From Pandoraea commovens (GTDB taxonomy: Bacteria; Pseudomonadota; Gammaproteobacteria; Burkholderiales; Burkholderiaceae), in the NCBI RefSeq assembly GCF_902459615.1, contig NZ_CABPSA010000001.1:868001-932000 (forward strand): DNA of 64,000 bases. The letters run 5' to 3'. Below, piece after piece: positions 10,409-19,887 of the stretch. Numbering within the stretch: the first letter of the stretch is position 1; each line of letters begins with the position of its first letter. Under the pieces are notes generated by a model. The model did no database searches, was not told the origin of the DNA, and was given only the letters and a program-made list of their open reading frames with translations. A program made the translations under genes and the position numbers.

Positions 10409-12151
10409 ATGACACAAACCAACCCAACCGGGGCCGGGTCATCGGCAACCCGCTCGGAAGTCGAGAAGATCAAGGACGTCAGCCAGTATCTGCGCGGCAC
10501 GATTGCCGAGGGGCTGGCGGATCCGCTTACGGGCGCGATCTTCGAGAAGGACGCCCAGTTGCTGAAATTCCATGGCTCATACATGCAGGACGACCGCGAT
10601 CTGCGCACGGAGCGGCAGAAGCAGAAACTGGAGCCTGCGTATCAGTTCATGATCCGTCTGCGCATGCCGGGCGGCGTGTGCACGCCCGCGCAGTGGCTCA
10701 GGCTCGACGAGCTCGCACAAAAATATGGCGGCAACACGATCCGGCTCACCACGCGTCAGACGGTGCAGTATCACAACGTCCTCAAGCATCAGTTGCGCCC
10801 GCTCATCCGCGGCATCGACGAAGTGGCGATGACGAGCATCGCGGCGTGCGGCGACGTCAACCGAAACACGCTGGTGTCGAATAACCCTCACCTCTCGCCC
10901 GCACACGCCGAAGCGTTGGACTGGTGTCTGAAGATCGACCGGCATTTGCTGCCGCAAACGACCGCCTATCGCGAGATCTGGCTGGGCGACAAACGTCTTG
11001 GGGCAGGCAAAGAGGATCACGAACCGATTTACGGCAAGCACTATCTGCCGCGCAAGTTCAAGATCGCCATTGCGATTCCGCCAAACAACGACGTCGACCT
11101 TTACGCCAACGATCTCGGCTTCATCGCTATCGTGGGTAACGACGGCAAGCTCGAAGGCTTCAACGTCGCGGTCGGCGGCGGCATGGGCATGACGCATGGC
11201 GATGCGGCCACCTATCCGCGCACGGGCACGGTGATCGGCTACATTCCGGCCGAGCGCATTGTCGACGTTGCCGAGAAGGTGCTGCTTGTGCAGCGCGACT
11301 TCGGCGACCGGACGAACCGCAAGCACGCGCGTCTCAAATACACCATCGACGACCGTGGCGTGGCGTGGTTCCAGGAGGAACTCAACCGTTATCTCGGCTG
11401 GCGTCTGGACAGCGCGCGGCCGTTTCACTTCACGACCAACGGCGATCAGTACGGCTGGCGCAAAGGCGCGGACGAACTGTGGCACCTCACGCTGTTTATC
11501 CAGAACGGCCGCGTGAAGGATTGGGACGACTACCCATTGATGACGGGATTGCGTGAAATCGCGAAAGTGCACGACGGCGACCTGCGCATCACCGGCAATC
11601 AGAATCTGATCGTGGGACGCGTGAGCGAAGCGAAGAAGCCGCAGATCGAAGCGCTGGTACGCGCGTATAGCCTGCTCGACGGCAAGCACCAGAGCGCATT
11701 GCGGATCAATTCGATGGCATGCGTCGGCTTTCCGACGTGCGGTCTGGCGCTGGCCGAGAGCGAGCGCGCCCTGCCCGGTCTGGTGACGCGTCTGGAGAAA
11801 GCGCTGGACGAAGCGGGGCTGGCGGGCGAGCCGATCACCGTTCGCATGACGGGCTGCCCGAACGGATGCGCGCGGCCGTACATCGCAGAGATTGGTCTGG
11901 TCGGCAAATCGGCGGGCAAGTACAACCTGTACCTTGGTGCGGGCTTTCACGGTCAGCGCCTAAACAAGTTGCACAAGGAGTCTTTGAGCGAAGACCAGAT
12001 CGTTGCCGAGTTGACGCCGCTCTTTCAGAGATATGCACAAGACCGTTCCCCCGGAGAGCCCTTCGGCGATTTCCTTGTGCGTCAGGGCGTCGTCCCGGCA
12101 GTCATGGAGGCCCGGGAAGATTTCCACGGTCAGGGACGCAGCGAATCTTGA
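10409..12151 (+). CDS. cysI: Assimilatory sulfite reductase (NADPH) hemoprotein, beta subunit
   Basis: 580 residues, near the E. coli CysI length. It binds siroheme and a 4Fe-4S cluster and reduces sulfite with six electrons from CysJ. The cluster ligands are visible as CVGFPTC (Cys438, Cys444) and CPNGC (Cys483, Cys487). The second gene of cysJI. Its stop codon lies inside a large stem-loop (12150-12191). Confidence 0.95.
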   Translation: MTQTNPTGAGSSATRSEVEKIKDVSQYLRGTIAEGLADPLTGAIFEKDAQLLKFHGSYMQDDRDLRTERQKQKLEPAYQFMIRLRMPGGVCTPAQWLRLDELAQKYGGNTIRLTTRQTVQYHNVLKHQLRPLIRGIDEVAMTSIAACGDVNRNTLVSNNPHLSPAHAEALDWCLKIDRHLLPQTTAYREIWLGDKRLGAGKEDHEPIYGKHYLPRKFKIAIAIPPNNDVDLYANDLGFIAIVGNDGKLEGFNVAVGGGMGMTHGDAATYPRTGTVIGYIPAERIVDVAEKVLLVQRDFGDRTNRKHARLKYTIDDRGVAWFQEELNRYLGWRLDSARPFHFTTNGDQYGWRKGADELWHLTLFIQNGRVKDWDDYPLMTGLREIAKVHDGDLRITGNQNLIVGRVSEAKKPQIEALVRAYSLLDGKHQSALRINSMACVGFPTCGLALAESERALPGLVTRLEKALDEAGLAGEPITVRMTGCPNGCARPYIAEIGLVGKSAGKYNLYLGAGFHGQRLNKLHKESLSEDQIVAELTPLFQRYAQDRSPGEPFGDFLVRQGVVPAVMEAREDFHGQGRSES

Positions 12152-12191
12152 ATCCTTAAATTAGGGATGATCGTCCCTATATTGAGGATTC
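12150..12191 (+). terminator. Stem-loop overlapping the cysI stop codon
   Basis: Arms 12150-12167 and 12174-12191 pair over 18 positions with three mismatches and a 6-base loop. There is no clear T run. It may end or protect the cysJI transcript. Confidence 0.5.
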
Positions 12192-12218
12192 GTCGTTTCA
12201 ACCATTCGTTAAGCCAAC

Positions 12219-12254
12219 AAAAAAGCCCCGGCACTTTCGCGCCAGGGCTTTTCT
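12219..12254. terminator. Intrinsic terminator between cysI and a lipoprotein gene
   Basis: AAAAGCCC and GGGCTTTT flank a GC-rich stem. A and T runs on both sides allow it to work for cysJI (plus) and for the lipoprotein gene (minus). Confidence 0.75.
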
Positions 12255-12274
12255 TCTTACCGCTGCGACCGATA

Positions 12275-12682
12275 TCAGTCGTTGCTGCCTGCGTACGGCA
12301 CCATGCAGCGCTTGACGGTGTTCTCGAAATCGCGCGACAGGTTGCTGCCCGGCGTTTCAAAGTACTGAACACGTGCGCCAAAGCCACCTTGTTCAATGTC
12401 GACGTACGGATTGTAGATCGCGTTGTTGTCCTTGTCGTGGCCGCGATAAACGCGCACGCGGTCAGCCCCTTGACGGGCATACGACGTCGAATCGACGTTC
12501 TGCGACAACTCGCTCCAGCCGTGATAGATGCAGTTGAGCACCATGAAACGATCGGCACTGGTTCCCTGGTCGATCAGTCGCCCCGTCACCGGATCGGGCC
12601 GGCTCATCTGATTGATCGGGCCACAGCCTGCCATCAGGCCAGCCAGCACGGCCACCGTCCCCATCAGCGCCACTCGCTTCAT
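12275..12682 (-). CDS. Hypothetical lipoprotein
   Basis: 135 residues. Residues 1-19 are a lipoprotein signal with lipobox LMAGC, so Cys20 is the expected lipidated residue. The mature part is soluble, with a second Cys pair (NCIYHG and KRCMVPYA) that could form a disulfide. I do not recognise a named family. Monocistronic, with its own terminator. Confidence 0.8.
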   Translation of the reverse strand: MKRVALMGTVAVLAGLMAGCGPINQMSRPDPVTGRLIDQGTSADRFMVLNCIYHGWSELSQNVDSTSYARQGADRVRVYRGHDKDNNAIYNPYVDIEQGGFGARVQYFETPGSNLSRDFENTVKRCMVPYAGSND

Positions 12683-12794
12683 ACTTCGACACCCTCAACT
12701 GAGCAAAAGATGGGCAATGTTACCCGGTTCGGCGCATCACCGCCATGAACACGCCCATCGCACACCGCCTCGGCTGTCGTTGGTCAGGCCGCGA

Positions 12795-14417
12795 TCACGC
12801 TGCCAGCGAGAGCCTCGCATCCTCCACAGCATGCAGCGCAACGCGCCGCGCCCCGGCCGATGCCACGCCTTCGTCGCCCAGACGGAATCGCGCCATTTCC
12901 TCGCGCAGCGCGTTCGTCTGATCCTCGAGCGAGGCGGCCGCCGCAGCCGCCTGCTCCACCAACGCCGCGTTCTGCTGCGTGACAGTGTCCATCTGGGTGA
13001 CGGCCTGATTCACCTGCTCGATGCCACCGCTCTGCTCGTCCGACGCCGCCGAAATCTCGCCCATGATGTCGGTCACACGTTGCACAGCTTGCAAGATCTC
13101 ATCCATCGTTCGACCGGCTTCGCTCACTAACGTCGAGCCGTCCGACACCTTCTGCACCGACGCCTCGATCAACCCCTTGATCTCGCGTGCAGCCGTAGCA
13201 CTTCGTTGGGCCAACGTGCGCACCTCGCCAGCCACCACAGCGAAACCGCGCCCCTGCTCACCCGCACGCGCGGCTTCCACTGCGGCATTGAGCGCCAGGA
13301 TGTTGGTCTGGAAGGCAATGCCGTCGATCACCCCGATAATGTCCACGACCTGCGACGAACTCGCCGAGATGCCCTGCATCGTATCGACCACGCGCGCGAC
13401 GACCTGCCCGCCACGCGCGGCGATGTCCGAAGCGTTCACCGCCAACTGGCTTGCCTGACGTGCGTTGTCGGCGTTCTGTTTGACGGTCGCCGTCAGTTGC
13501 TCCATCGACGATGCGGTCTCCTCCAGCGAGGCCGCCTGCTGCTCGGTGCGCGCCGACAGATCGGTGTTGCCCGCCGAGATCTCGGCCGTGGCCGTCGCCA
13601 TCGCATCGCAACTGTGACGCACACCCCGAATCGTGCCGGCCAGACGCGCCTGCATCGTCTCCAGCCCGCGCATGAGCATCGACATTTCGTCCTTGCCGCG
13701 CACCTGCACCGGGTTATCGAGTTGCCCCGCCGAGATATTTTCGAAGTGCGTGAGTGCTTCGCCCAGCGGCCGCATGATCGCCCCGCGCAACGAGAAGTAG
13801 CAGGCGATGGCCATGAGCACGCCCAGCACCGTCGCCCCGATGCTCAGCCAACGGAATGCCATCAGCTCCGCCATCGAGGCTTCGTAAGTGTCGTGTCCGA
13901 GCTTTAGCTTGTACGCCGCCAGCGCATCGCTTGCGGCCGTGAGCGCCGCATATTGCTTGGGCAGCACGTTCATCGTGATGTCGTCCATCGCGGTGCGGTC
14001 GCGTGCATCGATGGCGGCCAGCATCGGATCCATGCCCTTATCGAAGAAGGTCGCGCGGCGTGTCGCGACTTCGTCCGCGAGACGCTGCTCCTCGGCGCCG
14101 TGCGGCAACACCTGATACGCGGCCCATGCAGCATTCGCGTCTTTGATCATGTTGCGCGCACGAGCCGCCACCTTGTCGGCGTCGGGCGATTCGGGATGCA
14201 GAACCACGCGATCGAGAATCGCGCGGGTGCGCGCAAGCGTGGCGTTGTCTTTACCGAGTGCCACCGTGGCGGCGAGGTGATTGGCGTACGTCTCGCGAAG
14301 CGCATCGCCGGTGCGTGTCATACCGGCAATGCCCAATGCGCCCAGCAGAATCAACAAAACAGCCAACAGCGCCATGGTGATGCCCAGGCGCGCCTTGATC
14401 GAAAAGCTCCGAAACAT
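12795..14417 (-). CDS. Methyl-accepting chemotaxis protein (Tar/Tsr type)
   Basis: 540 residues. Layout: transmembrane helix 1 (about 12-32); a periplasmic four-helix-bundle sensor (about 35-187); transmembrane helix 2 (about 190-212); a HAMP domain; and a cytoplasmic signalling coiled coil with the conserved hairpin tip (FQTNILALNAAVEAARAGEQGRGFAVVAGEVRTL region) that contacts CheA/CheW. Methylation-type Glu/Gln sites flank the tip. No C-terminal NWETF-type CheR tether is present. GGAG precedes the ATG. The ligand cannot be told from sequence. Confidence 0.93.
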   Translation of the reverse strand: MFRSFSIKARLGITMALLAVLLILLGALGIAGMTRTGDALRETYANHLAATVALGKDNATLARTRAILDRVVLHPESPDADKVAARARNMIKDANAAWAAYQVLPHGAEEQRLADEVATRRATFFDKGMDPMLAAIDARDRTAMDDITMNVLPKQYAALTAASDALAAYKLKLGHDTYEASMAELMAFRWLSIGATVLGVLMAIACYFSLRGAIMRPLGEALTHFENISAGQLDNPVQVRGKDEMSMLMRGLETMQARLAGTIRGVRHSCDAMATATAEISAGNTDLSARTEQQAASLEETASSMEQLTATVKQNADNARQASQLAVNASDIAARGGQVVARVVDTMQGISASSSQVVDIIGVIDGIAFQTNILALNAAVEAARAGEQGRGFAVVAGEVRTLAQRSATAAREIKGLIEASVQKVSDGSTLVSEAGRTMDEILQAVQRVTDIMGEISAASDEQSGGIEQVNQAVTQMDTVTQQNAALVEQAAAAAASLEDQTNALREEMARFRLGDEGVASAGARRVALHAVEDARLSLAA

Positions 14418-14749
14418 GCTGTCGTCTCCGTCTTACGTGATGGGTAGCTCACCCCTGTCCGGCCTCTTCCGGGCCGGTCATACTTGTCACATCGGCGTGC
14501 CTCACGCCAGACTTGAGCATCCTGCGGGTTTACGTGCCCGTGCGCCAAGGTATCGGTCGGCGTCGGATTGATCGATATCAAAGGACTGACGTCCGGCATT
14601 CGGCGCTCGCGACGTCTTGCGGATCGAAACGAGGGATACCGATAAGAACACCGGGTAGGCACGCAAGGGCGGCAAAATGCTGCGGGTGACCGGGGGAGTC
14701 AGCGCGATCTTATTACGTTTTTTATATATACCGACGATATATTCTAATC
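14418..14749. other. Intergenic region between chemoreceptor and TPR gene
   Basis: No gene is supported. It holds a small GC-rich inverted repeat (CCGGCC/GGCCGG near 14460-14478) and, at 14710-14746, an AT-rich segment with TATATA-like boxes that probably contains the promoter of the TPR gene. Confidence 0.4.
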
Positions 14750-15052
14750 ATGATTGAAGGACTTGAGAAACTGTTGGCGGCTGGCAAAGACAATGCCCTG
14801 CTGCGCTTTGGCCTTGGCAAGGCCTATCTCGACGCGCAGAGCTTCGCGGTCGCGGCCGATCACCTGACCCGTTGCGTTGCGTTCGACCCCAAGTACACCG
14901 CGGCGTGGAAGCTGCTGGGTAAAGCGCGTCAGGGCGCCGGGGACATCGATGGCGCGCGCGACGCATGGACACAAGGCATTACCGCTGCGCAAGCCCACGG
15001 CGATCGTCAGGCCGAAAAGGAAATGACCGTCTTTCTCAAACGCCTAGGCTGA
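14750..15052 (+). CDS. Small tetratricopeptide-repeat protein
   Basis: 100 residues, essentially two to three TPR units: LLRFGLGKAYLDAQSFAVAADHLTRCVAFDPKY (about 17-49), then AAWKLLGKARQGAGDIDGARDAWTQGI. TPRs mediate protein contacts; no partner is evident. No Shine-Dalgarno is visible ahead of the ATG, and AT-rich DNA comes right up to it, so it may be a leaderless or weakly translated mRNA. Confidence 0.75.
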   Translation: MIEGLEKLLAAGKDNALLRFGLGKAYLDAQSFAVAADHLTRCVAFDPKYTAAWKLLGKARQGAGDIDGARDAWTQGITAAQAHGDRQAEKEMTVFLKRLG

Positions 15053-15192
15053 TTTCTCGGGGAATTCAGGGGAATTTCAGCCAGATGTGACTGCACGGTT
15101 CAAGCAACCGGCGTGCGCGCCGAGTGCGTGGTATCTTGCGACTTGCTCTTCAGATATGGCGTGGACGCATCGACGTTCCAGCCACCACAACC

Positions 15193-15825
15193 ATGCCCGC
15201 ACTCTCCACCTGGCTGGCCTTCGCGCTGGTCGCCTTCGGCATGGCCCTGACGCCAGGGCCGAACATGATGTATCTGATCTCGCGCTCGCTGTGTCAGGGA
15301 CCGGCCGCCGGCCTCGTGTCGCTGGGCGGCGTGGCGGTTGGCTTCATCGTCTACATGTTGTGCGCCGCCTTCGGTATCACGGCCCTGCTCTTCGCCGTGC
15401 CGTATGCGTACGACGTGCTGCGCTTTGGCGGTGCCCTGTACCTGCTGTGGCTTTGCTGGCAAGCGCTCAAGCCGGGTGGCCGTTCGCCGTTCGAAGTGAC
15501 GACGCTGCCCAAAGACAGCAACCGGCGTCTGTTCACGATGGGCCTGTTCACGTCCGTGCTCAACCCGAAGATTGCGATGCTGTATCTGGCGCTGCTGCCC
15601 CAGTTCGTGCATCCGGACCATGGCAGCGTGCTGACGCAGTCGCTGGTGCTGGGCCTCACGCAGATCGTGGTAAGCGTGGCGGTGAACGCCTCGGTCGCGC
15701 TGTCGGCTGGCTCCATCTCGCGTTTTCTCGGTCAACGCCCTGCATGGCTGCGCATCCAGCGCTGGCTCATGGGCGGCATGCTCGGCGCACTGGCGCTGCG
15801 CATGGCGACCGAAGCGCGTCGCTGA
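15193..15825 (+). CDS. LysE/RhtB family amino-acid exporter
   Basis: 210 residues, the standard size. Six hydrophobic segments are visible. The N-terminal signature is FGMALTPGPNMMYLISRSLCQG, characteristic of LysE/RhtB permeases. They export amino acids such as threonine, homoserine or leucine; the substrate here is unknown. Met at 15193 matches family N-termini; 23 open codons upstream are not expected to be coding. Confidence 0.9.
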   Translation: MPALSTWLAFALVAFGMALTPGPNMMYLISRSLCQGPAAGLVSLGGVAVGFIVYMLCAAFGITALLFAVPYAYDVLRFGGALYLLWLCWQALKPGGRSPFEVTTLPKDSNRRLFTMGLFTSVLNPKIAMLYLALLPQFVHPDHGSVLTQSLVLGLTQIVVSVAVNASVALSAGSISRFLGQRPAWLRIQRWLMGGMLGALALRMATEARR

Positions 15826-16024
15826 GCGTACGCCATACCGCTTGGGCGAACGCCGCACGCGCACGTCGCTCTAACCCTTTGCCGTTTGCCGCGCAGCGCC
15901 CCCCTCCCACTTTTTTGGGGGTGTCGCCCCGGGCGTGGCATACTGCACCGATTTCGCCGCGCGGCGGGGATCCACGCAGCGCTAGGCCGGCCGGCCTGTT
16001 CCCATCCTGCATTCTTCGTTGGGT

Positions 16025-18541
16025 ATGTCCTTGAAGCATTGTTTGCCGCCTCGTGCGCCGTCGCATCGCGCGCACCGTAAGTCCCCCGTCATCACGCCTC
16101 AGGCGCAGTCATCGCACGCCGCCTCGCCTTCACCCCACCGTCGCCCGCAGGGTCAGCGCGGATTCGGCACGCTTGCCGTCATCCTTGCCACGCTAGCAGG
16201 GTTGGCCGTCGTCGCGGCCCTGATCGTCGGCTACGCGCTGATCGTCATGCGCCCCAACCTGCCCGCGCTCGACGTCATCACCGACTACCGGCCCAAGGTG
16301 CCGCTGCGGGTCTACACGTCCGATAACGTGCTGATCGGAGAATTCGGCGAAGAGCGACGCAGTCTGGTGACCATCGATCAGATTCCGGATGTCATGAAGA
16401 AGGCAGTCCTCGCGATCGAGGATTACCGCTTCTACGATCACGGCGGCGTCGACTTCATCGGCATTCTGCGCGCGGGGGTTTCCGACGTGATGCACGGCGG
16501 TGCGGCACAGGGTGCCAGCACCATCACCATGCAGGTCGCACGTAACTTCTTCCTCTCGCGAGAGAAGACCGCGACCCGCAAGATTTACGAAATGCTGCTC
16601 GCGTACAAGATCGAGTCCGCGCTGTCGAAGGACAAGATTCTCGAGCTGTACATGAACCAGATCTATCTGGGACAGCGCGCTTACGGCTTCGCCAGTGCCG
16701 CGCGCATCTATTTCGGCAAGGACCTCAAGGACATCACGCTTGGCGAAGCCGCCATGCTGGCCGGTCTGCCCAAGGCCCCGTCCGCTTACAACCCGATCGT
16801 CAACCCGAAGCGCGCAAAGATTCGTCAGGAATACATCCTCAAGCGCATGCTCGATCTGGGCTACATCTCGCGCAATCAGTACGAAGACGCCCTGCATGAG
16901 CCGATCCGCACGCGCACGTCCGGCAACGAGTACAACGTCCACGCCGAATACGTGGCGGAAATGGTGCGTCAGGCGGTGTACGACGAATATAAGGACGACG
17001 CCTACACGCGCGGCCTGACCGTCATCACCACGCTCGACTCCAAGAAGCAGCAGGCCGCTTACGAAGCCGTTCGCGCGGGCGTGCTCGATTACGAGCGTCG
17101 CCATAGCTATCGCGGCCCGGAAGGTTTCGTGGAATTGCCAGCGGCCATGCCCGATCGTCAGCAACTGATCGAAGACACGCTGCTCGAACACCCGGATAAC
17201 GGCGACCTCGTGGCCGCTGTGGTCGTGGCCGCAAGCAGCTCGCAAGTGACAGCGGTTCCCCTCTCGGGCGACGCCGCCGTGATCAACGGCGACGGCATCG
17301 GTTTCGCGGCGTCGGCACTCTCGGCGAAAGCCAGCGAGAAGGTTCGCATCCGCCCCGGCTCGATCATCCGCGTGATGAAGGACGCGCGCGGCAAATGGCG
17401 CATCTCGCAACTGCCCGAAGTGCAAGGCTCACTCGTCTCGCTCTCGCCGGACGATGGCGCGATTCGCGCCCTGATCGGCGGCTTCGACTTCAATCAGAGC
17501 AAGTTCAACCGCGCGACGCAAGCATGGCGTCAGCCGGGCTCGACCTTCAAGCCGGTCGTGTATTCGGCAGCGATCGAGAAGGGTGTGAGCCCCGCCACGA
17601 TGGTGATGGACGGCCCGTTGAACCTGCCCCCCGCACAGACCGGCGGTCAGGCATGGGATCCGCACGACGACGACGCCTTCAGCGGTCCGATGACCGTACG
17701 CGAAGGCCTGCAACGCTCCAAGAACCTCGTGGCGATTCGTCTGCTGCAATTCGCTGGCACGCAATACACGCAGGATTACGCCACGCGTTTCGGCTTCGAC
17801 GCGGACAAGGTGCCGCCGTATCTGCCGATGGCGCTGGGTGCCGGACAGACGACGCCGCTGCAACTCGCCGGTGCCTATGCGGTGTTCGCGAATGGCGGCT
17901 ACCGTGTCGCGCCGTATCTCATCAGCGAGATTCGCGATGCACGCGGCAACGTCCTTAACAAGGCGACGCCGGTCGTGGCAGGTGTGAACGCAGCACGTGC
18001 GATTTCCGCGCCGAACGCGTACATCATGAACAGCCTGCTGCAAACGGTGGCGCAGCGCGGAACGGGCTCCGGCACGAACGTGCTCAAGCGCGCCGATCTG
18101 GCTGGCAAGACGGGCACGACCAACGACGCGCTGGATGGCTGGTTCGCTGGCTATCAGCACTCGCTCGTGGCCGTTGCGTGGATCGGCTTCGATCAGCCGA
18201 AGACGCTGGGCAGCCGCGAATTCGGTGCGCAACTGGCGCTGCCGGTGTGGACCAAGTACATGGGCGTCGCGCTGAACGGCGTGCCGCAACAGCAGATGGC
18301 CATGCCTGAGGGCGTGAGCGTGGTGAACGGCGAGCTGTACGAGACGGACAAGCTGCCGGGCAACGGGTTTGTGGCGAGTATCGGCATCGACGACAACAGC
18401 GGCGGCTTCTCGCTGCCGTTCTTCGGCAACGGCTCACCCTCGCCTGCCGCCCCGCCGCCAGCCGCCGCGCAACCGCCCTCGCCGGGCGGCACGGATGCTA
18501 GCGAAAAGGCCCGGATTCTGGACATGTTCAAGCATCCTTAA
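16025..18541 (+). CDS. mrcA: Class A penicillin-binding protein 1A
   Basis: 838 residues from the ATG at 16025; a TTG two codons earlier is an alternative. A cytoplasmic tail is followed by a membrane anchor (about 47-73), then a GT51 glycosyltransferase domain with AIEDYRFYDHGGVD and QGASTITMQVARNFFLSREK. The transpeptidase domain has the active-site Ser in PGSTFKP, then SKNLVA and KTGTTND. The C-terminus is Ala/Pro-rich. It polymerises and cross-links peptidoglycan at the inner membrane and is the target of beta-lactams. It stands alone with its own terminator. Confidence 0.95.
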   Translation: MSLKHCLPPRAPSHRAHRKSPVITPQAQSSHAASPSPHRRPQGQRGFGTLAVILATLAGLAVVAALIVGYALIVMRPNLPALDVITDYRPKVPLRVYTSDNVLIGEFGEERRSLVTIDQIPDVMKKAVLAIEDYRFYDHGGVDFIGILRAGVSDVMHGGAAQGASTITMQVARNFFLSREKTATRKIYEMLLAYKIESALSKDKILELYMNQIYLGQRAYGFASAARIYFGKDLKDITLGEAAMLAGLPKAPSAYNPIVNPKRAKIRQEYILKRMLDLGYISRNQYEDALHEPIRTRTSGNEYNVHAEYVAEMVRQAVYDEYKDDAYTRGLTVITTLDSKKQQAAYEAVRAGVLDYERRHSYRGPEGFVELPAAMPDRQQLIEDTLLEHPDNGDLVAAVVVAASSSQVTAVPLSGDAAVINGDGIGFAASALSAKASEKVRIRPGSIIRVMKDARGKWRISQLPEVQGSLVSLSPDDGAIRALIGGFDFNQSKFNRATQAWRQPGSTFKPVVYSAAIEKGVSPATMVMDGPLNLPPAQTGGQAWDPHDDDAFSGPMTVREGLQRSKNLVAIRLLQFAGTQYTQDYATRFGFDADKVPPYLPMALGAGQTTPLQLAGAYAVFANGGYRVAPYLISEIRDARGNVLNKATPVVAGVNAARAISAPNAYIMNSLLQTVAQRGTGSGTNVLKRADLAGKTGTTNDALDGWFAGYQHSLVAVAWIGFDQPKTLGSREFGAQLALPVWTKYMGVALNGVPQQQMAMPEGVSVVNGELYETDKLPGNGFVASIGIDDNSGGFSLPFFGNGSPSPAAPPPAAAQPPSPGGTDASEKARILDMFKHP

Positions 18542-18584
18542 GCCTCCGCTAGTCTCCATTAGTCACCGCAAGCCTTTGCCAATG

Positions 18585-18610
18585 ACGGCCACCGAACGGT
18601 GGCCGTTTTT
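18585..18610 (+). terminator. Intrinsic terminator of mrcA
   Basis: A perfect 10-bp stem (18585-18594 with 18597-18606, loop AA) is followed by TTTT. Confidence 0.85.
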
Positions 18611-18758
18611 GCGTCGGACGTCCTATCGTTCGACGCGACGCCAAGCGCAAGAACGTACAAGCCGACACGCGGTGCAAAACGTTATGCTCGGGGCGTCTAA
18701 TGCCCCTTCTGCCGTTTTTCCTTCGACCCCGCACCTCAACCCACAGGAACGTCTCACC

Positions 18759-19496
18759 ATGCCGGTTCTGTCCCGCACGGCAAGCTTTGCCGCAGGCGCC
18801 CGCGACACGTTGCCGATGATCGTCGGCGCGGCCCCGTTCGGCCTGATCTTCGGCGCGCTGGTCGCCACCACGCCGCTAGCACTCTGGCACGGTCAGTTGA
18901 TGTCGCTCACCGTATTCGCGGGGTCGAGCCAGTTCATTGCCGCAGGGCTTTTTGCGACGGGCGTAGGCTACGCCGTGCTGTGGGCGACGACGTTCATCGT
19001 CAACCTGCGCCACATGCTGTATGCCGCGAACCTGCTGCCGCACGTGAAGCATCTGAACCTGCGCTGGCGCGCGCTGTTGGGATTCCTGTTGACGGACGAG
19101 ACGTTCGCCGTGACGAGCAGCCACTTCCACCGTCATCCCGACGATCCGATGGGCCACTGGTACTTCCTCGGCTCCGCGCTGTCGATGTACGTGAACTGGC
19201 AAGTGTGGACGCTCGCGGGCCTGTTGTTCGGCGCTGCGTTTCCGCGTCTGCAAACGCTGGGCCTCGACTTCGCGATGGTCGCGACCTTTATCGCCATCAT
19301 CGTGCCGCAGATGGCGCGCGTGCCGTGGGCCGTGGCGACGGTCGTCGCGGGCACGGCGGCGTATCTTTGTCAGTCGCTGCCCTATAAGCTCGGCTTGCTG
19401 GTCGCTGTGACGCTGGGCATCGCGGCAGGCATGCTGGCGCTGCATGCGAAGCGCTGCGGCGGAGCGCAACCCACGTCGACGCGAGGTGCTCAATGA
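18759..19496 (+). CDS. azlC: Branched-chain amino acid exporter, large subunit AzlC
   Basis: 245 residues with several hydrophobic helices. Characteristic AzlC blocks are GAAPFGLIFGALV, FAGSSQFIAAGL and NLRHMLYAANL. With AzlD it forms an inner-membrane exporter for branched-chain amino acids and analogues. The Met at 18759 follows AGGA. It overlaps azlD by four bases (ATGA), so translation is probably coupled. Confidence 0.92.
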   Translation: MPVLSRTASFAAGARDTLPMIVGAAPFGLIFGALVATTPLALWHGQLMSLTVFAGSSQFIAAGLFATGVGYAVLWATTFIVNLRHMLYAANLLPHVKHLNLRWRALLGFLLTDETFAVTSSHFHRHPDDPMGHWYFLGSALSMYVNWQVWTLAGLLFGAAFPRLQTLGLDFAMVATFIAIIVPQMARVPWAVATVVAGTAAYLCQSLPYKLGLLVAVTLGIAAGMLALHAKRCGGAQPTSTRGAQ

Positions 19497-19816
19497 ACTA
19501 CGTCCTGGCGATTCTCGGCATGGCGACGGTGACGTTCGCGGTCAAGGCGGGCATCTTCGTGCTGGGCGACCGTGTGCGGTTCCCGGAATGGTTGCGCGAG
19601 GCGTTGTCGTTCGTCCCGGTGACGGTGCTCACGGCGATCATCGTGCCGATGACGTTAGCCCCACATGGCAACGGGCTCGAACTGACGTGGCGCAATCCAC
19701 AACTCGTGGCGGCCCTCGTCGCCATCGCCGTCTGTGCGGCGACACGCCATCAATTGCTCACCATCGGCGCGGGGCTGGCGGTATTTTTCGCGTGGCAACT
19801 GGGCGTATTGGGATAG
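19493..19816 (+). CDS. azlD: Branched-chain amino acid exporter, small subunit AzlD
   Basis: 107 residues and about four membrane segments, the normal AzlD form (FVLGDRVRFPEWLREALSFVPVTVLTAIIVP). It starts inside the azlC stop codon. A bidirectional terminator follows. Confidence 0.92.
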   Translation: MNYVLAILGMATVTFAVKAGIFVLGDRVRFPEWLREALSFVPVTVLTAIIVPMTLAPHGNGLELTWRNPQLVAALVAIAVCAATRHQLLTIGAGLAVFFAWQLGVLG

Positions 19817-19839
19817 CGGGAACCCAACGAAGCCGACAG

Positions 19840-19868
19840 AAAAAAAGCGCCCCGAAAGGCGCTTTTTT
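19840..19868. terminator. Bidirectional terminator between azlD and gshA
   Basis: GCGCC (19847-19851) pairs with GGCGC (19858-19862) around CCGAAA, with an A run before and a T run after, so it serves both convergent genes. Confidence 0.85.
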
Positions 19869-19887
19869 CATGCGGCAACGCGCAGCG

